Source: Cyclobacterium roseum (lineage in GTDB: Bacteria > Bacteroidota > Bacteroidia > Cytophagales > Cyclobacteriaceae). Taken from it: a stretch of DNA of 64,000 nucleotides. The stretch is taken from positions 167,489 to 231,488 of the forward strand of contig NZ_WNKF01000010.1 in NCBI RefSeq assembly GCF_010119225.1. The letters are read 5' to 3'. The notes under the pieces were generated by a model, which was not told where the DNA came from, ran no database searches, and worked only from the letters and a program-made list of their open reading frames with translations. Made by a program: the position numbers and the translations under genes. Positions 25,269 through 32,752 of the stretch are shown here, one piece after another. How positions within the stretch are numbered: the first letter of the stretch is position 1; every line of letters starts with the position of its first letter.

Positions 25269-26441
25269 CTATGTCTTGGAGGGGGAGTTGCGTGTATATG
25301 TACTATGTCCATCATCCCTCTCCCGGTTTTCATTGGACAAATTAAGGATTTCGGATAAGGAATCAAGCGGAGACACCACATTTTTATTGGAAACGGCCAG
25401 GATATGGCTGTAAATCTCCGTGGTCGTGGACCGGCTATGCCCAAGCAATACCTGTATCATCCGTAAATTGGTTCCCGACTGAAGCAAATGAGTGGCGAAA
25501 CTATGCCGTAGGGTATGCACCGTTGCCCAGGGATTGATTCCGCTGGCTTTAACGGCTCTTCTGAATACTGCCTGAATGCTTGTCGTCGAGTATTGGCCCC
25601 CTTCCTGTCCTTCAAATAACCAGTAAGACGGCCGGTAAGCTTTGTAATAGGCCCGAAGTTCCTGCAATAAAATTGGGGAAAGGACTGTTTTGCGGTCCTT
25701 TTTGTTCTTCGATCCTTTGATAAAAAGGTATCCCTCCTCCGAATGTATGTCGCAAATCCGTAGCCTAATGGCTTCACTGATCCGCAATCCTGCACTATAG
25801 ATCGTTAGTAAGATCGTGCGGTGCTTTTGATTTTCAGTTTTTTGTATCAGGCTTACCACCTCTTCTTTGCTAAGCACGTTCGGCAAACTGTGGCTTCGCT
25901 TTGGGCGTTGGATTTCATAGTATTCCCTTGGCCTACCCAATACATGTTCGAAATAGGCTTTTATCCCATTTATAAGGCTGTTTTGGGAAGATTCGGAAAG
26001 CTTGTATTTACTTACCTGATGGTATACAAAGCCTTCGATCTCTTCCTTGCTTAGATCCAGTAAATCCCGGGACTCAAAAAATTTCAGGAATTTAGAAAAG
26101 GCACTTTTATAATTGCCTACCGTAGACGGACTAAAACCCATTAGTACCAATTTCTGGTGAAGCCGATCCAATTCCTGCTGACTTTTTTCATTCAGGACAA
26201 AAACCGGCATTTTAGCCGATTGCCGCACTGAATCACGAATATCCAGCTTTTTACCAAATATATTTTTAACCCTTTCCATATTTTCTTCGGTATTTACCAG
26301 ACTCCACAAACGCTGGCTGGGATGGTAAAAACTTCCGTTTATCGATTTAAATTGCGCTCGCTCCGCTTTTAGCGAATAGGGGATATATACTTTAAATCTT
26401 CCGGATTTTGGGCTCGGTTTGTAAAGAATTAGCTTTTCCAT
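25269..26441 (-). CDS. Tyrosine recombinase, integron-integrase-like
   Basis: A 390-aa protein from the ATG at 26441 (MEKLILYKPS). An in-frame codon at 26543 would add 34 poorly supported residues. An N-terminal extra module (SGRFKVYIPYSLKAERAQFKS then a RLWSLVNTEENMERVK-like stretch, about residues 8-65) precedes the core-binding domain. The catalytic domain has GLRISEA, GSKNKKDR, HTLRHSFATHLL, LLGHSRSTTTEIYSH and the tail VVSPLDSL, which resembles the VRSPLD tail of integron integrases and XerD. The array lies directly past its C-terminus, and gene and cassettes point the same way. It is the obvious candidate for the enzyme that moves the cassettes. Confidence 0.82.
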   Translation of the reverse strand: MEKLILYKPSPKSGRFKVYIPYSLKAERAQFKSINGSFYHPSQRLWSLVNTEENMERVKNIFGKKLDIRDSVRQSAKMPVFVLNEKSQQELDRLHQKLVLMGFSPSTVGNYKSAFSKFLKFFESRDLLDLSKEEIEGFVYHQVSKYKLSESSQNSLINGIKAYFEHVLGRPREYYEIQRPKRSHSLPNVLSKEEVVSLIQKTENQKHRTILLTIYSAGLRISEAIRLRICDIHSEEGYLFIKGSKNKKDRKTVLSPILLQELRAYYKAYRPSYWLFEGQEGGQYSTTSIQAVFRRAVKASGINPWATVHTLRHSFATHLLQSGTNLRMIQVLLGHSRSTTTEIYSHILAVSNKNVVSPLDSLSEILNLSNENRERDDGHSTYTRNSPSKT

Positions 26442-26492
26442 GGCTTTTTTTCCAAATAAAAAAGTAAACGGGTATATTAACCGGAAAATAAC

Positions 26493-26524
26493 CGTTTGTA
26501 AACGATTATAAACGTTTGTAAACG
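26493..26524. promoter_or_regulatory. Two spaced palindromes upstream of the recombinase
   Basis: CGTTTGTAAACG occurs at 26493-26504 and again at 26513-26524, so the centres are exactly 20 bp apart. Each is an inverted repeat CGTTT-GT-AAACG, and a further ACGTTTG follows. They lie 52-83 bp upstream of the recombinase ATG. Two turns of spacing suits a dimeric regulator or recombinase arm binding. No gene for such a regulator is adjacent. Confidence 0.5.
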
Positions 26525-26661
26525 TTTGTTTTTGAATTGACACGATCCAGGATTGAAGGGGTATCTGATGCCGGAACCTGCCGGACTAAACCAAAAAAGA
26601 GGGGTGATAGTGTCTGCCAGGGAAAATAAAGGAGTTGGAAATAATAATTCCGAAATACCCC

Positions 26662-27486
26662 CTACAAAAAACCCAGCACCCGCAGTGCCTCCATCGTCAG
26701 CCCTTTTCTGGCCTGAAGAAAATCGGCATCACTGACTCCCGGGCCGGGGGCCAGGTTGCTGGCAAAAAAATACACCGCTCCCCCCTTCTCCAGATAGCCC
26801 ACAAACCAGCCATTGTCTACCCCCTGATCCACTGACCAGCCGGTCTTGCCGCTAAGGCGGTAGTCTTCGGTATCTTCCATGACCATCAGCTCCCGAAAAA
26901 TCGACATGGTTTCCGCAGACAAGGGCAAATCCCGCCTGTACAGGCGTTTTAAAAAGCCGATCTGTTCCATCGGGCTGATCCGGGAATTTCCCCGCAGCCA
27001 GAATTGATCCAGGTTGCTGGCACGCACATCCATCTGACCGAAATCAAGCCGACGTAGGTAGTCCTTCATCCGGTCCAGCCCTATTTTCCGGGCAATTTCC
27101 TGGTAGCAGGGCACGCAGGACAGGTGAAAGGCCTGCTTAAAGGTCAAATCCCGCTCCCATTGGGACATGGCCCGGGCTTCCCCATCCCAGGGAAATTCCG
27201 TTGCCTCATCTTCGGCGATTCCCAGATCCAGGGCAATCAGGGAATGGGGGACTTTATAGGTAGAAGCGGGCAACTGACCCCTCTCGGCATGGTCAAAATC
27301 ATTGGAATAATAGGTATCAGCTTCAGCACTATACACCAGAATGCTCCCGCTGAGGCCTGCCTTGTCCAGGATTTCCCGCAGCTCGGCAGACTGTACCTGC
27401 TGCCCAAAGGCGGATTCGGACAAATACCCGAAAATCAATCCCATCAAAAGGATTCGGAGAATGTAATACCTGTTGCTTTTCTTCAT
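26662..27486 (-). CDS. Class D (OXA-type) beta-lactamase
   Basis: A 274-aa periplasmic serine beta-lactamase with an N-terminal signal peptide (hydrophobic stretch at about 9-27 ending in SAFG/QQ). Class D motifs are present: PASTYKVPHS (S-x-x-K with the carbamylated lysine), SCV in FHLSCVPCYQ (S-x-V), FGQ where most OXA enzymes have YGN, the QFW tryptophan that stabilises the carbamate, and SGKTGW (K-T-G). It opens the beta-lactam ring. The start codon overlaps the stop of the upstream GNAT-like gene (TGATG), so it is the second gene of an operon. It has no attC-like site of its own and so is not a cassette. Confidence 0.92.
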   Translation of the reverse strand: MKKSNRYYILRILLMGLIFGYLSESAFGQQVQSAELREILDKAGLSGSILVYSAEADTYYSNDFDHAERGQLPASTYKVPHSLIALDLGIAEDEATEFPWDGEARAMSQWERDLTFKQAFHLSCVPCYQEIARKIGLDRMKDYLRRLDFGQMDVRASNLDQFWLRGNSRISPMEQIGFLKRLYRRDLPLSAETMSIFRELMVMEDTEDYRLSGKTGWSVDQGVDNGWFVGYLEKGGAVYFFASNLAPGPGVSDADFLQARKGLTMEALRVLGFL

Positions 27487-28649
27487 CAGCCTAAGACCTT
27501 ATGGCGTTCAAAGGGTTTTTCCCGGTCAAAGAGGTACCGGTAGGTATGGTGCGTTTTATAGATACTGGCGTTTAGTTGCTCACAGACCCGCATCATCTTT
27601 GGATTGAAGTCCCCGATCCAGTTCATCTCGATGGTCTCGTAGGACAATTTCTTTTCGGCAATATTGTCCCTGTATTCGGTCACCATGGCGCTTTCCACGC
27701 CCTTTCCCTGAAACTCGGGCACCACCCCAAATACCAATCCCAGCATCTTGTCGGGCGGATGCACGGCCTTGTGCCAGAGAAATTTCAGTTTTCCCATCAG
27801 GTCCAACTTTCCGTTGACGTACTTGAAGACCTGATTGATTTCCGGAATGCTCACAAAAAAGGAAATGGGCTCCTCCTTGTAAAAGCCAAAATAGACCAGG
27901 TACGGATCCACGATGGGCTTCATGCTTTTCAGGATCAGCCGGGCCTCCCGCTCGGAAATGGTCTTCCCCATATGGCCTGTCCAGGCCTTATTATAAACCT
28001 TCATAAAATACTCCGGAAATTTGTCCCAGAGCTCCTTCCCCTTCAGGTACCGGAAGGTGATATTCTTGTCTTCGCGGATGATTTTGGCCCGGGCTTCAAT
28101 TTTGGGATCCATCACCACTCCCCGCACCTTGCGCATGTAGGTAAACTGCCGGAAATAGATCTGAAAGCCGTATTCCTCGAAAAAGGAGCGGTAATACGGG
28201 AAATGCCAGTACATATTGTAATTCGGAGGAGAAAAACCCTCCACCAGCAAGCCCCACCACTTGTCCCGCTCGCCAAAATTGACCGGACCATCCATGGCCT
28301 CCATCCCCTGCGCCTGCAACCAATCCCGGGCCGCGTCAAAAAGCAAAAAGGCAGCTTCTTTGTCCTCCACACATTCAAAAAAACCCATGCCACCGGTGGG
28401 CTGCTTTTCTTTCCATTTGGGGTTGACAAAGGCCGCATTGCGGCCAATCGTTTCTCCCTGATCATCCAGCAGCAGCCAGCGGATGGCCTTTCCGCCACTC
28501 TTATACAATTTATTCGTTTCGGGATGAAACAGGTCTTCTATGTCCTTATCCAGCGGCCGGATCCAGTTCTTCTCCTCCCGGTATAGCCGGACGGCCATTT
28601 CCGTAAACTCCTTTTCATGGGCTTTGGTACGGACTTCTACTAACTGCAT
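27486..28649 (-). CDS. GNAT-like conserved protein
   Basis: A 387-aa protein common in Bacteroidota, with weak resemblance to GNAT acetyltransferases. The N-terminal part reads EVRTKAHEKEFTEMAVRLYR. The middle contains DGPVNFGERDKWWGLLVEGF, and a C-terminal acetyl-CoA-like segment reads FGVVPEFQGKGVESAMV (about residue 305; Q-G-K-G-V), followed by ETIEMNWIGDFN. No substrate is known to me. It lies 26 bp after rimO's stop and overlaps the beta-lactamase start, so these three genes may be one transcript. Confidence 0.7.
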   Translation of the reverse strand: MQLVEVRTKAHEKEFTEMAVRLYREEKNWIRPLDKDIEDLFHPETNKLYKSGGKAIRWLLLDDQGETIGRNAAFVNPKWKEKQPTGGMGFFECVEDKEAAFLLFDAARDWLQAQGMEAMDGPVNFGERDKWWGLLVEGFSPPNYNMYWHFPYYRSFFEEYGFQIYFRQFTYMRKVRGVVMDPKIEARAKIIREDKNITFRYLKGKELWDKFPEYFMKVYNKAWTGHMGKTISEREARLILKSMKPIVDPYLVYFGFYKEEPISFFVSIPEINQVFKYVNGKLDLMGKLKFLWHKAVHPPDKMLGLVFGVVPEFQGKGVESAMVTEYRDNIAEKKLSYETIEMNWIGDFNPKMMRVCEQLNASIYKTHHTYRYLFDREKPFERHKVLG

Positions 28650-28675
28650 AGGTATATTTTTTATCGAAAATTAAT

Positions 28676-30001
28676 TTAGTTCGCCTTGGCTGCGATCACC
28701 TCTGCGTACAGATCAAATTCGGTAGCATCCACTATTTTTGCCGTAACAAAATCACCAATGCGGCAATAACCACTAGCCGCATCTATCAACACCTCATTAT
28801 CCACCTCCACCGAATCGTAAGCCGTCCGTCCCACAAAATGGCCTCCCTCCTTTTTATCAATCAATACCTTGAAGGTCTTTCCAATCTTTTCCTGATTGAG
28901 TTCGAAGGAGATCTGTTCCTGCACTTCCATCAGCCGGTTGGCCCGCTCCTGTTTTACTTCTTCCGGCACATGATCTTCCAGGCTATGCGCATGGGTATCC
29001 TCTTCATGGGAATAGGTAAAAACCCCCAATCGCTCAAAGCGCATGCGCTGCACGAAGTCCATCATTTCTTCGAATTCCTCCTCCCCTTCTCCGGGATGAC
29101 CGGTGATCAAGGTGGTGCGGATGGCAATACCGGGTATGCGTTCCCGGATTTGGTGGATCAGGGCTTCCTGTTTTTCCCGAGTGGTGCCCCTTCGCATGGC
29201 TTTTAGTACCGAAGTAGAGCCGTGCTGCAAAGGGATGTCCAGGTAATTGCAGATATTTTCTTTCGCCGCCATCACGTCGAGTATGTCCAGGGGAAATCCC
29301 GTCGGATAGGCATAATGTAGTCGGATCCATTCGATTCCCTGCACCTCGGAAAGTGCTTCCAGCAAATCCGCCAGGCGGCGTTTTTTGTACAAGTCCAGTC
29401 CATAGTAAGTGGAATCCTGAGCGATCAGCAACAGCTCCCGCGTACCGTTAGCGGCCTTGTGCTGTGCCTCCTTTACCAGTTCTTCAATGGGCCGGGATAC
29501 ATGGCCTCCCCGCATCAGCGGAATGGCGCAGAAGGAACAGGGCCGGTCGCAGCCTTCGGAAATTTTCATATAGGCATAGTGCACCGAATGACTCAGTAAC
29601 CGTTCCCCCACCAGTTCATGTTTGTAATCCGCTTTAAACTTTTTCAATAAAGCTGGCAACTCCCGGGTACCAAAAAAAGCATCTACCTGCGGGATCTCTG
29701 CCTCCAGGTCATCTTTGTACCGTTGGGATAGGCAACCGGTCACATAGACCTTGTCCACCAATCCCTTGTCCTTGGCAGCAGCATACTCCAGAATGGTATT
29801 GACCGATTCCTGCTTGGCATTGTCGATAAAGCCGCAGGTATTGATGATGACGATGTTATTGTCCCGGGCATTGGATTCATGCCGGGCATCAATACCATTT
29901 CCCTTCAGTTGGCTTAACAGCACTTCAGAGTCCACCAGGTTTTTGGAACAGCCCATGGTGATGATATTGACTTTATCTTTTTTTAAGGTTCTTGCTTTCA
30001 T
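28676..30001 (-). CDS. rimO: Ribosomal protein S12 methylthiotransferase RimO
   Basis: A 441-aa radical SAM enzyme that adds a methylthio group to an aspartate of ribosomal protein S12. The N-terminal MTTase domain has three conserved cysteines in TMGCSKN, NTCGFID and VTGCLSQ. The radical SAM cluster motif is CDRPCSFCAIP (C-x3-C-x2-C, about residues 152-159). The C-terminal TRAM domain covers about the last 65 residues (VLIDKKEGGHFVGRT...). The ATG at 30001 is used. A TTG four codons upstream is less likely, because TACTTTTG, a -10-like box, sits across it. Length is typical. Confidence 0.93.
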   Translation of the reverse strand: MKARTLKKDKVNIITMGCSKNLVDSEVLLSQLKGNGIDARHESNARDNNIVIINTCGFIDNAKQESVNTILEYAAAKDKGLVDKVYVTGCLSQRYKDDLEAEIPQVDAFFGTRELPALLKKFKADYKHELVGERLLSHSVHYAYMKISEGCDRPCSFCAIPLMRGGHVSRPIEELVKEAQHKAANGTRELLLIAQDSTYYGLDLYKKRRLADLLEALSEVQGIEWIRLHYAYPTGFPLDILDVMAAKENICNYLDIPLQHGSTSVLKAMRRGTTREKQEALIHQIRERIPGIAIRTTLITGHPGEGEEEFEEMMDFVQRMRFERLGVFTYSHEEDTHAHSLEDHVPEEVKQERANRLMEVQEQISFELNQEKIGKTFKVLIDKKEGGHFVGRTAYDSVEVDNEVLIDAASGYCRIGDFVTAKIVDATEFDLYAEVIAAKAN

Positions 30002-30361
30002 AAATTCCTGCAAAAGTACAAAATATACCTGACATAAAACCAGTGCTACCGGTCGGTCATAGATGATGTTATTATATTATTAATTGGTAACGATTTTTAT
30101 AATGAATCCTTAACCGCCCTTCGTACGGTTAAAAATTAATTCCCCCTACTTTTGAAAAAGTAATACAGCGACAATTTTTTTATTACTCCTTGCAACATTT
30201 TTACGAAAGGCCCCGATGAGAATCGGTGCCTTTTCCTTTTTTTAAGGCCGGGGTATCCAGGGAAGGTGCTTTCAGCTTCCCTCTCATAAATTCCGAAGCA
30301 ATCGCTGGTTACCCTTGATTTTCTACCCGATATTTGTAACCACACCAAATGTCAGACCTCC
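30002..30361. other. Divergent intergenic region with hairpin
   Basis: The region lies between rimO (minus) and the hemolysin III gene (plus). It holds TACTTTTG at 30147-30154, a possible -10 box on the plus strand. A good hairpin AAAGGC-CCGAT-gaga-ATCGG-GCCTTT at 30205-30234 follows, then a T-rich tract to 30243. Together they would bound a short transcript of about 80 nt ahead of the hemolysin III gene, either a leader or a small RNA. Confidence 0.35.
30205..30244 (+). terminator. Terminator-like hairpin in leader
   Basis: Stem AAAGGCcCCGAT / ATCGGtGCCTTT with a GAGA loop and a downstream T-rich run (TTTTCCTTTTTTT). No protein gene precedes it on the plus strand, so it would end a non-coding transcript or attenuate the downstream gene. 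Confidence 0.45.
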
Positions 30362-31006
30362 ATGCCTGGGCCCGATGAAAGTAACCAACATCTGAAAGAG
30401 GAATTTGCCAATAGCATAACCCATCTTTTTGGAATTCTGTTCAGTATCGTGGCCATCGCCTTGTTGGTCGTTTTTTCGGTTTTAAACGGAACCCTGATCC
30501 ACGTGGTCAGTTGCAGTATTTTCGGGGCCACCATCCTACTGATGTACACCTTTTCCACCCTTTACCACGCTTTTCCCGAAGGCCCTGTCAAATCTTTATT
30601 GCGCACCTTCGATCACATCAGCATTTATTTTTTGATTGCGGGAACCTACACGCCCTTTTTACTAATTGGCCTCGGAGGAAGTTCGGGGTGGGTATATGTA
30701 GGCGTCGTCTGGGGACTTACCCTGATCGGATTGGTTTTTAAAATTTTTTATACCCATCGATTTTCAAAACTTTCACTTATCCTCTACCTGAGCATGGGCT
30801 GGTTGGCCGTCTTTTTCATCCGGCCCCTGGTAGCCCAACTCCAACTGGAGACCATTTTGCTCATTGCGGCAGGAGGATTGGCCTATACCATTGGCGTAAT
30901 TTTTTATACCAATAAAAAAATGCCCTATGCCCATGCGATTTGGCACCTGTTTGTATTGGCAGGGACGGTGTTGCATTTCATTGCCATTATGGGCATGATC
31001 ACCTGA
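30362..31006 (+). CDS. Hemolysin III / PAQR family membrane protein
   Basis: A 214-aa protein with seven predicted membrane segments. It has the conserved NSITHLFG start (histidine near residue 21), STLYHAF (about 67), TFDHISIYFLIAGTYTPF (about 82-99) and the C-terminal HAIWHLFVLAGTVLHFIAI. These histidines and the aspartate form the zinc site shared with adiponectin receptors. Bacterial members are annotated YqfA/hemolysin III. Their role is thought to be in membrane lipid homeostasis, and the haemolysin name is historical. Confidence 0.9.
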   Translation: MPGPDESNQHLKEEFANSITHLFGILFSIVAIALLVVFSVLNGTLIHVVSCSIFGATILLMYTFSTLYHAFPEGPVKSLLRTFDHISIYFLIAGTYTPFLLIGLGGSSGWVYVGVVWGLTLIGLVFKIFYTHRFSKLSLILYLSMGWLAVFFIRPLVAQLQLETILLIAAGGLAYTIGVIFYTNKKMPYAHAIWHLFVLAGTVLHFIAIMGMIT

Positions 31007-31049
31007 GCCAGCATGCTCATTTTAACGCGACCAGCTGTTTATAGATAGC

Positions 31050-31067
31050 CTGTGACCCAAGTCACAG
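31050..31067. promoter_or_regulatory. CRP/FNR-type palindrome upstream of the DUF302 gene
   Basis: CTGTGACCCAAGTCACAG has the arms CTGTGAC and GTCACAG around CCAA. The TGTGA-N6-TCACA form is that of CRP/FNR family operators. It lies 59 bp upstream of the start codon. The regulator is not in the window. Confidence 0.55.
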
Positions 31068-31125
31068 GAAGTGGTACGAAATTAGCGTAGCTTTAACTTA
31101 AATTTCAACCAAAAAAACGTAGAAT

Positions 31126-31518
31126 ATGAGTTACCACATGGATAAACAACTGGAAGCCGCTTCCATCGATATCGTAAAAGAGAAAGTAACCGCCGCACTG
31201 AAGGAAGAGGGCTTTGGGGTATTGACCGAAATAGACATACAGGCCACGATGAAAAAGAAGTTGGACAAAACCTATCCTCCGATGCTGATTCTGGGTGCCT
31301 GCAACCCTGGTTTTGCTGACAAGGTTCTAAGCATCGACCCCAACATGACCGCCATGCTGCCCTGCAATGTGAGCATCCGCCAACTACCAGATGGCAAGTT
31401 TGAGGTGTCGGCCATCGACCCGGAAGCGGCTATGGTCCCGGTAGGCAAAGATGAAATCAAGCCCCTGGCCCGGGAAGTAAAAGAAAGACTGGCAAAGGTC
31501 ATTGCCGGGTTGGTATGA
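31126..31518 (+). CDS. DUF302 family protein
   Basis: A 130-aa soluble protein of the DUF302 fold. The family stretches are KVTAALKEEGFGVLTEIDI (about residues 20-38), MLILGACNPGFADKVL (about 56-71) and MLPCNVSIRQLPDG (about 82-95). No signal peptide is seen. Biochemical function is unknown. It has its own upstream space of 120 bp, in which CTGTGACCCAAGTCACAG (31050-31067) is a perfect-armed palindrome that may be a regulator site of the CRP/FNR type (TGTGA-N6-TCACA). Confidence 0.85.
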   Translation: MSYHMDKQLEAASIDIVKEKVTAALKEEGFGVLTEIDIQATMKKKLDKTYPPMLILGACNPGFADKVLSIDPNMTAMLPCNVSIRQLPDGKFEVSAIDPEAAMVPVGKDEIKPLAREVKERLAKVIAGLV

Positions 31519-31530
31519 TTGAAGGTAGGG

Positions 31531-31860
31531 GAGTTGCTGAAAATGGGATTTATTGCAAAAATTGAAAAATGTAATCGGACTGAAGGACCGTGAAGCTTTT
31601 GAAATACCGTAAACCCGAACGGATACTATTCCCTCCGCGGCGGAGGGCAACGCCTGTCCCGACCAGAGTCGGGAGGGGATTTTTTCGTGTATTCCGTTTT
31701 TAAGATCGTAATTTTCTGTCAGATTTCCGTCCCTAAATCCCCCAGCCCCCTTTGAGAAAGGGGGATTTGCTGAAAATGTGCTTTATAGCGAAAATTGAAA
31801 AATATAATCGGGCTGAAGGACCGTGAAGCTATTGAAATACCGTAAACCTAAACGGCTACA
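31531..31860 (-). repeat. Two units of a modular palindromic repeat
   Basis: Two units lie in tandem, in the opposite orientation to those at 37.6-38.9 kb. Each has the run (A)TTTGCTGAAAATGnG, GCnAAAATTGAAAAATnTAATCGG, CTGAAGGACCGTGAAGCT and ATACCGTAAAC. The first contains the inner palindrome CCTCCGCGGCGGAGG with CCCGACCAGAGTCGGG. The second begins with the CCCCCAGCCCCCTTTG/AAAGGGGGATTT palindrome. No ORF is credible here. Confidence 0.7.
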
Positions 31861-32041
31861 ACACCTTAGCAGGGAGATTTGTGCGCATTCGAAGCACAAT
31901 GAAACCAGCCGCTGCGTGCGTAGCGAACCCGTTGCGACCGCTGCGAGAAATACTACGCAACATGCGATACCCCGCTCCTTTCTTTTCTTTTGGTTTTTTT
32001 ATACCGGCTAATTTCGGAACTTTGGGCCGAAATAGGGAGGT

Positions 32042-32752
32042 ATGAAAAAAATAGACTTTACATCACTGATACTGCTGGAAACGGAGGATTACATCATCGT
32101 CAACAAACCTCCTTACTTCGCCACGCTGGAAGACCGGCATGAAGCGCAAAACATGCTTGCCATCGGGAAGGAGTATTGGGAAGACTTGCAGGTCTGCCAC
32201 CGGCTGGATAAGGAAACCTCCGGTTGCCTGGTCTTTGCCAAAAACCCCGAAGCCTACCGGCATATCGCCCTGCAATTCGAAAACCGTACCGTAGAAAAAG
32301 TATACCATGCCGTAGCCGAGGGCATCCACGATTTAGACGGGGTTCTGGTGGACCGCAACCTGACGGCCAGCAACAAGGGGATCGCCCGCATTGCGGCACA
32401 GGGAAAACCGGCGCAAACCCTTTTCAAAACCCTAAAAACCTATTTTACCCACAGCCTGATCGCCTGTAAGCCCATCACCGGCAGGCTGCATCAGATCCGG
32501 GTACACCTGGCCTATCTGGGTGCCCCCATTTGCGGGGATACGCTGTATGGCGGCAAGCCCCTCTACCTGTCCCAGCTCAAGCGCAAGTTTAACCTAAAAA
32601 AAGACACCGAGGAACGGCCCATCATGCAGCGGGTTTCCCTCCATGCACATTCCATCAGCTTTGAGGGCCTATCCGGTGAACCCATTACTGCGGAAGCCCC
32701 CTATCCCAAGGATTTCGCGGTATTGATCAAGCAATTGGAGAAAACCAGTTAG
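32042..32752 (+). CDS. RluA-family pseudouridine synthase
   Basis: A 236-aa enzyme that converts uridine to pseudouridine in RNA. The catalytic motif is HRLDKETSGCLVF (about residues 54-66, catalytic aspartate in RLD). VNKPPYFAT near residue 20 and the C-terminal PITGRLHQIRVHL (about 141-153) and GDTLYGG complete the family pattern. There is no N-terminal S4 domain, so it belongs to the short RluA/RluC-like or TruC-like group. The RNA target is not determined. An AT-rich spacer without an obvious promoter lies in front. Confidence 0.92.
   Translation: MKKIDFTSLILLETEDYIIVNKPPYFATLEDRHEAQNMLAIGKEYWEDLQVCHRLDKETSGCLVFAKNPEAYRHIALQFENRTVEKVYHAVAEGIHDLDGVLVDRNLTASNKGIARIAAQGKPAQTLFKTLKTYFTHSLIACKPITGRLHQIRVHLAYLGAPICGDTLYGGKPLYLSQLKRKFNLKKDTEERPIMQRVSLHAHSISFEGLSGEPITAEAPYPKDFAVLIKQLEKTS

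Noticed and set aside
5081..26524. Prophage or conjugative element
   Set aside because: No capsid, tail, portal, relaxase or mating genes were seen; the tyrosine recombinase and folding sites explain the region better.
26662..27486. Beta-lactamase gene as a mobile cassette
   Set aside because: There is no attC-like site on either side, and the gene is coupled to a chromosomal-looking GNAT-like gene with composition like the core genes.
28112..28586. Long ORFs opposite the GNAT-like gene and rimO
   Set aside because: Shadow frames of GC-rich real genes; the sense-strand proteins have clear family motifs.
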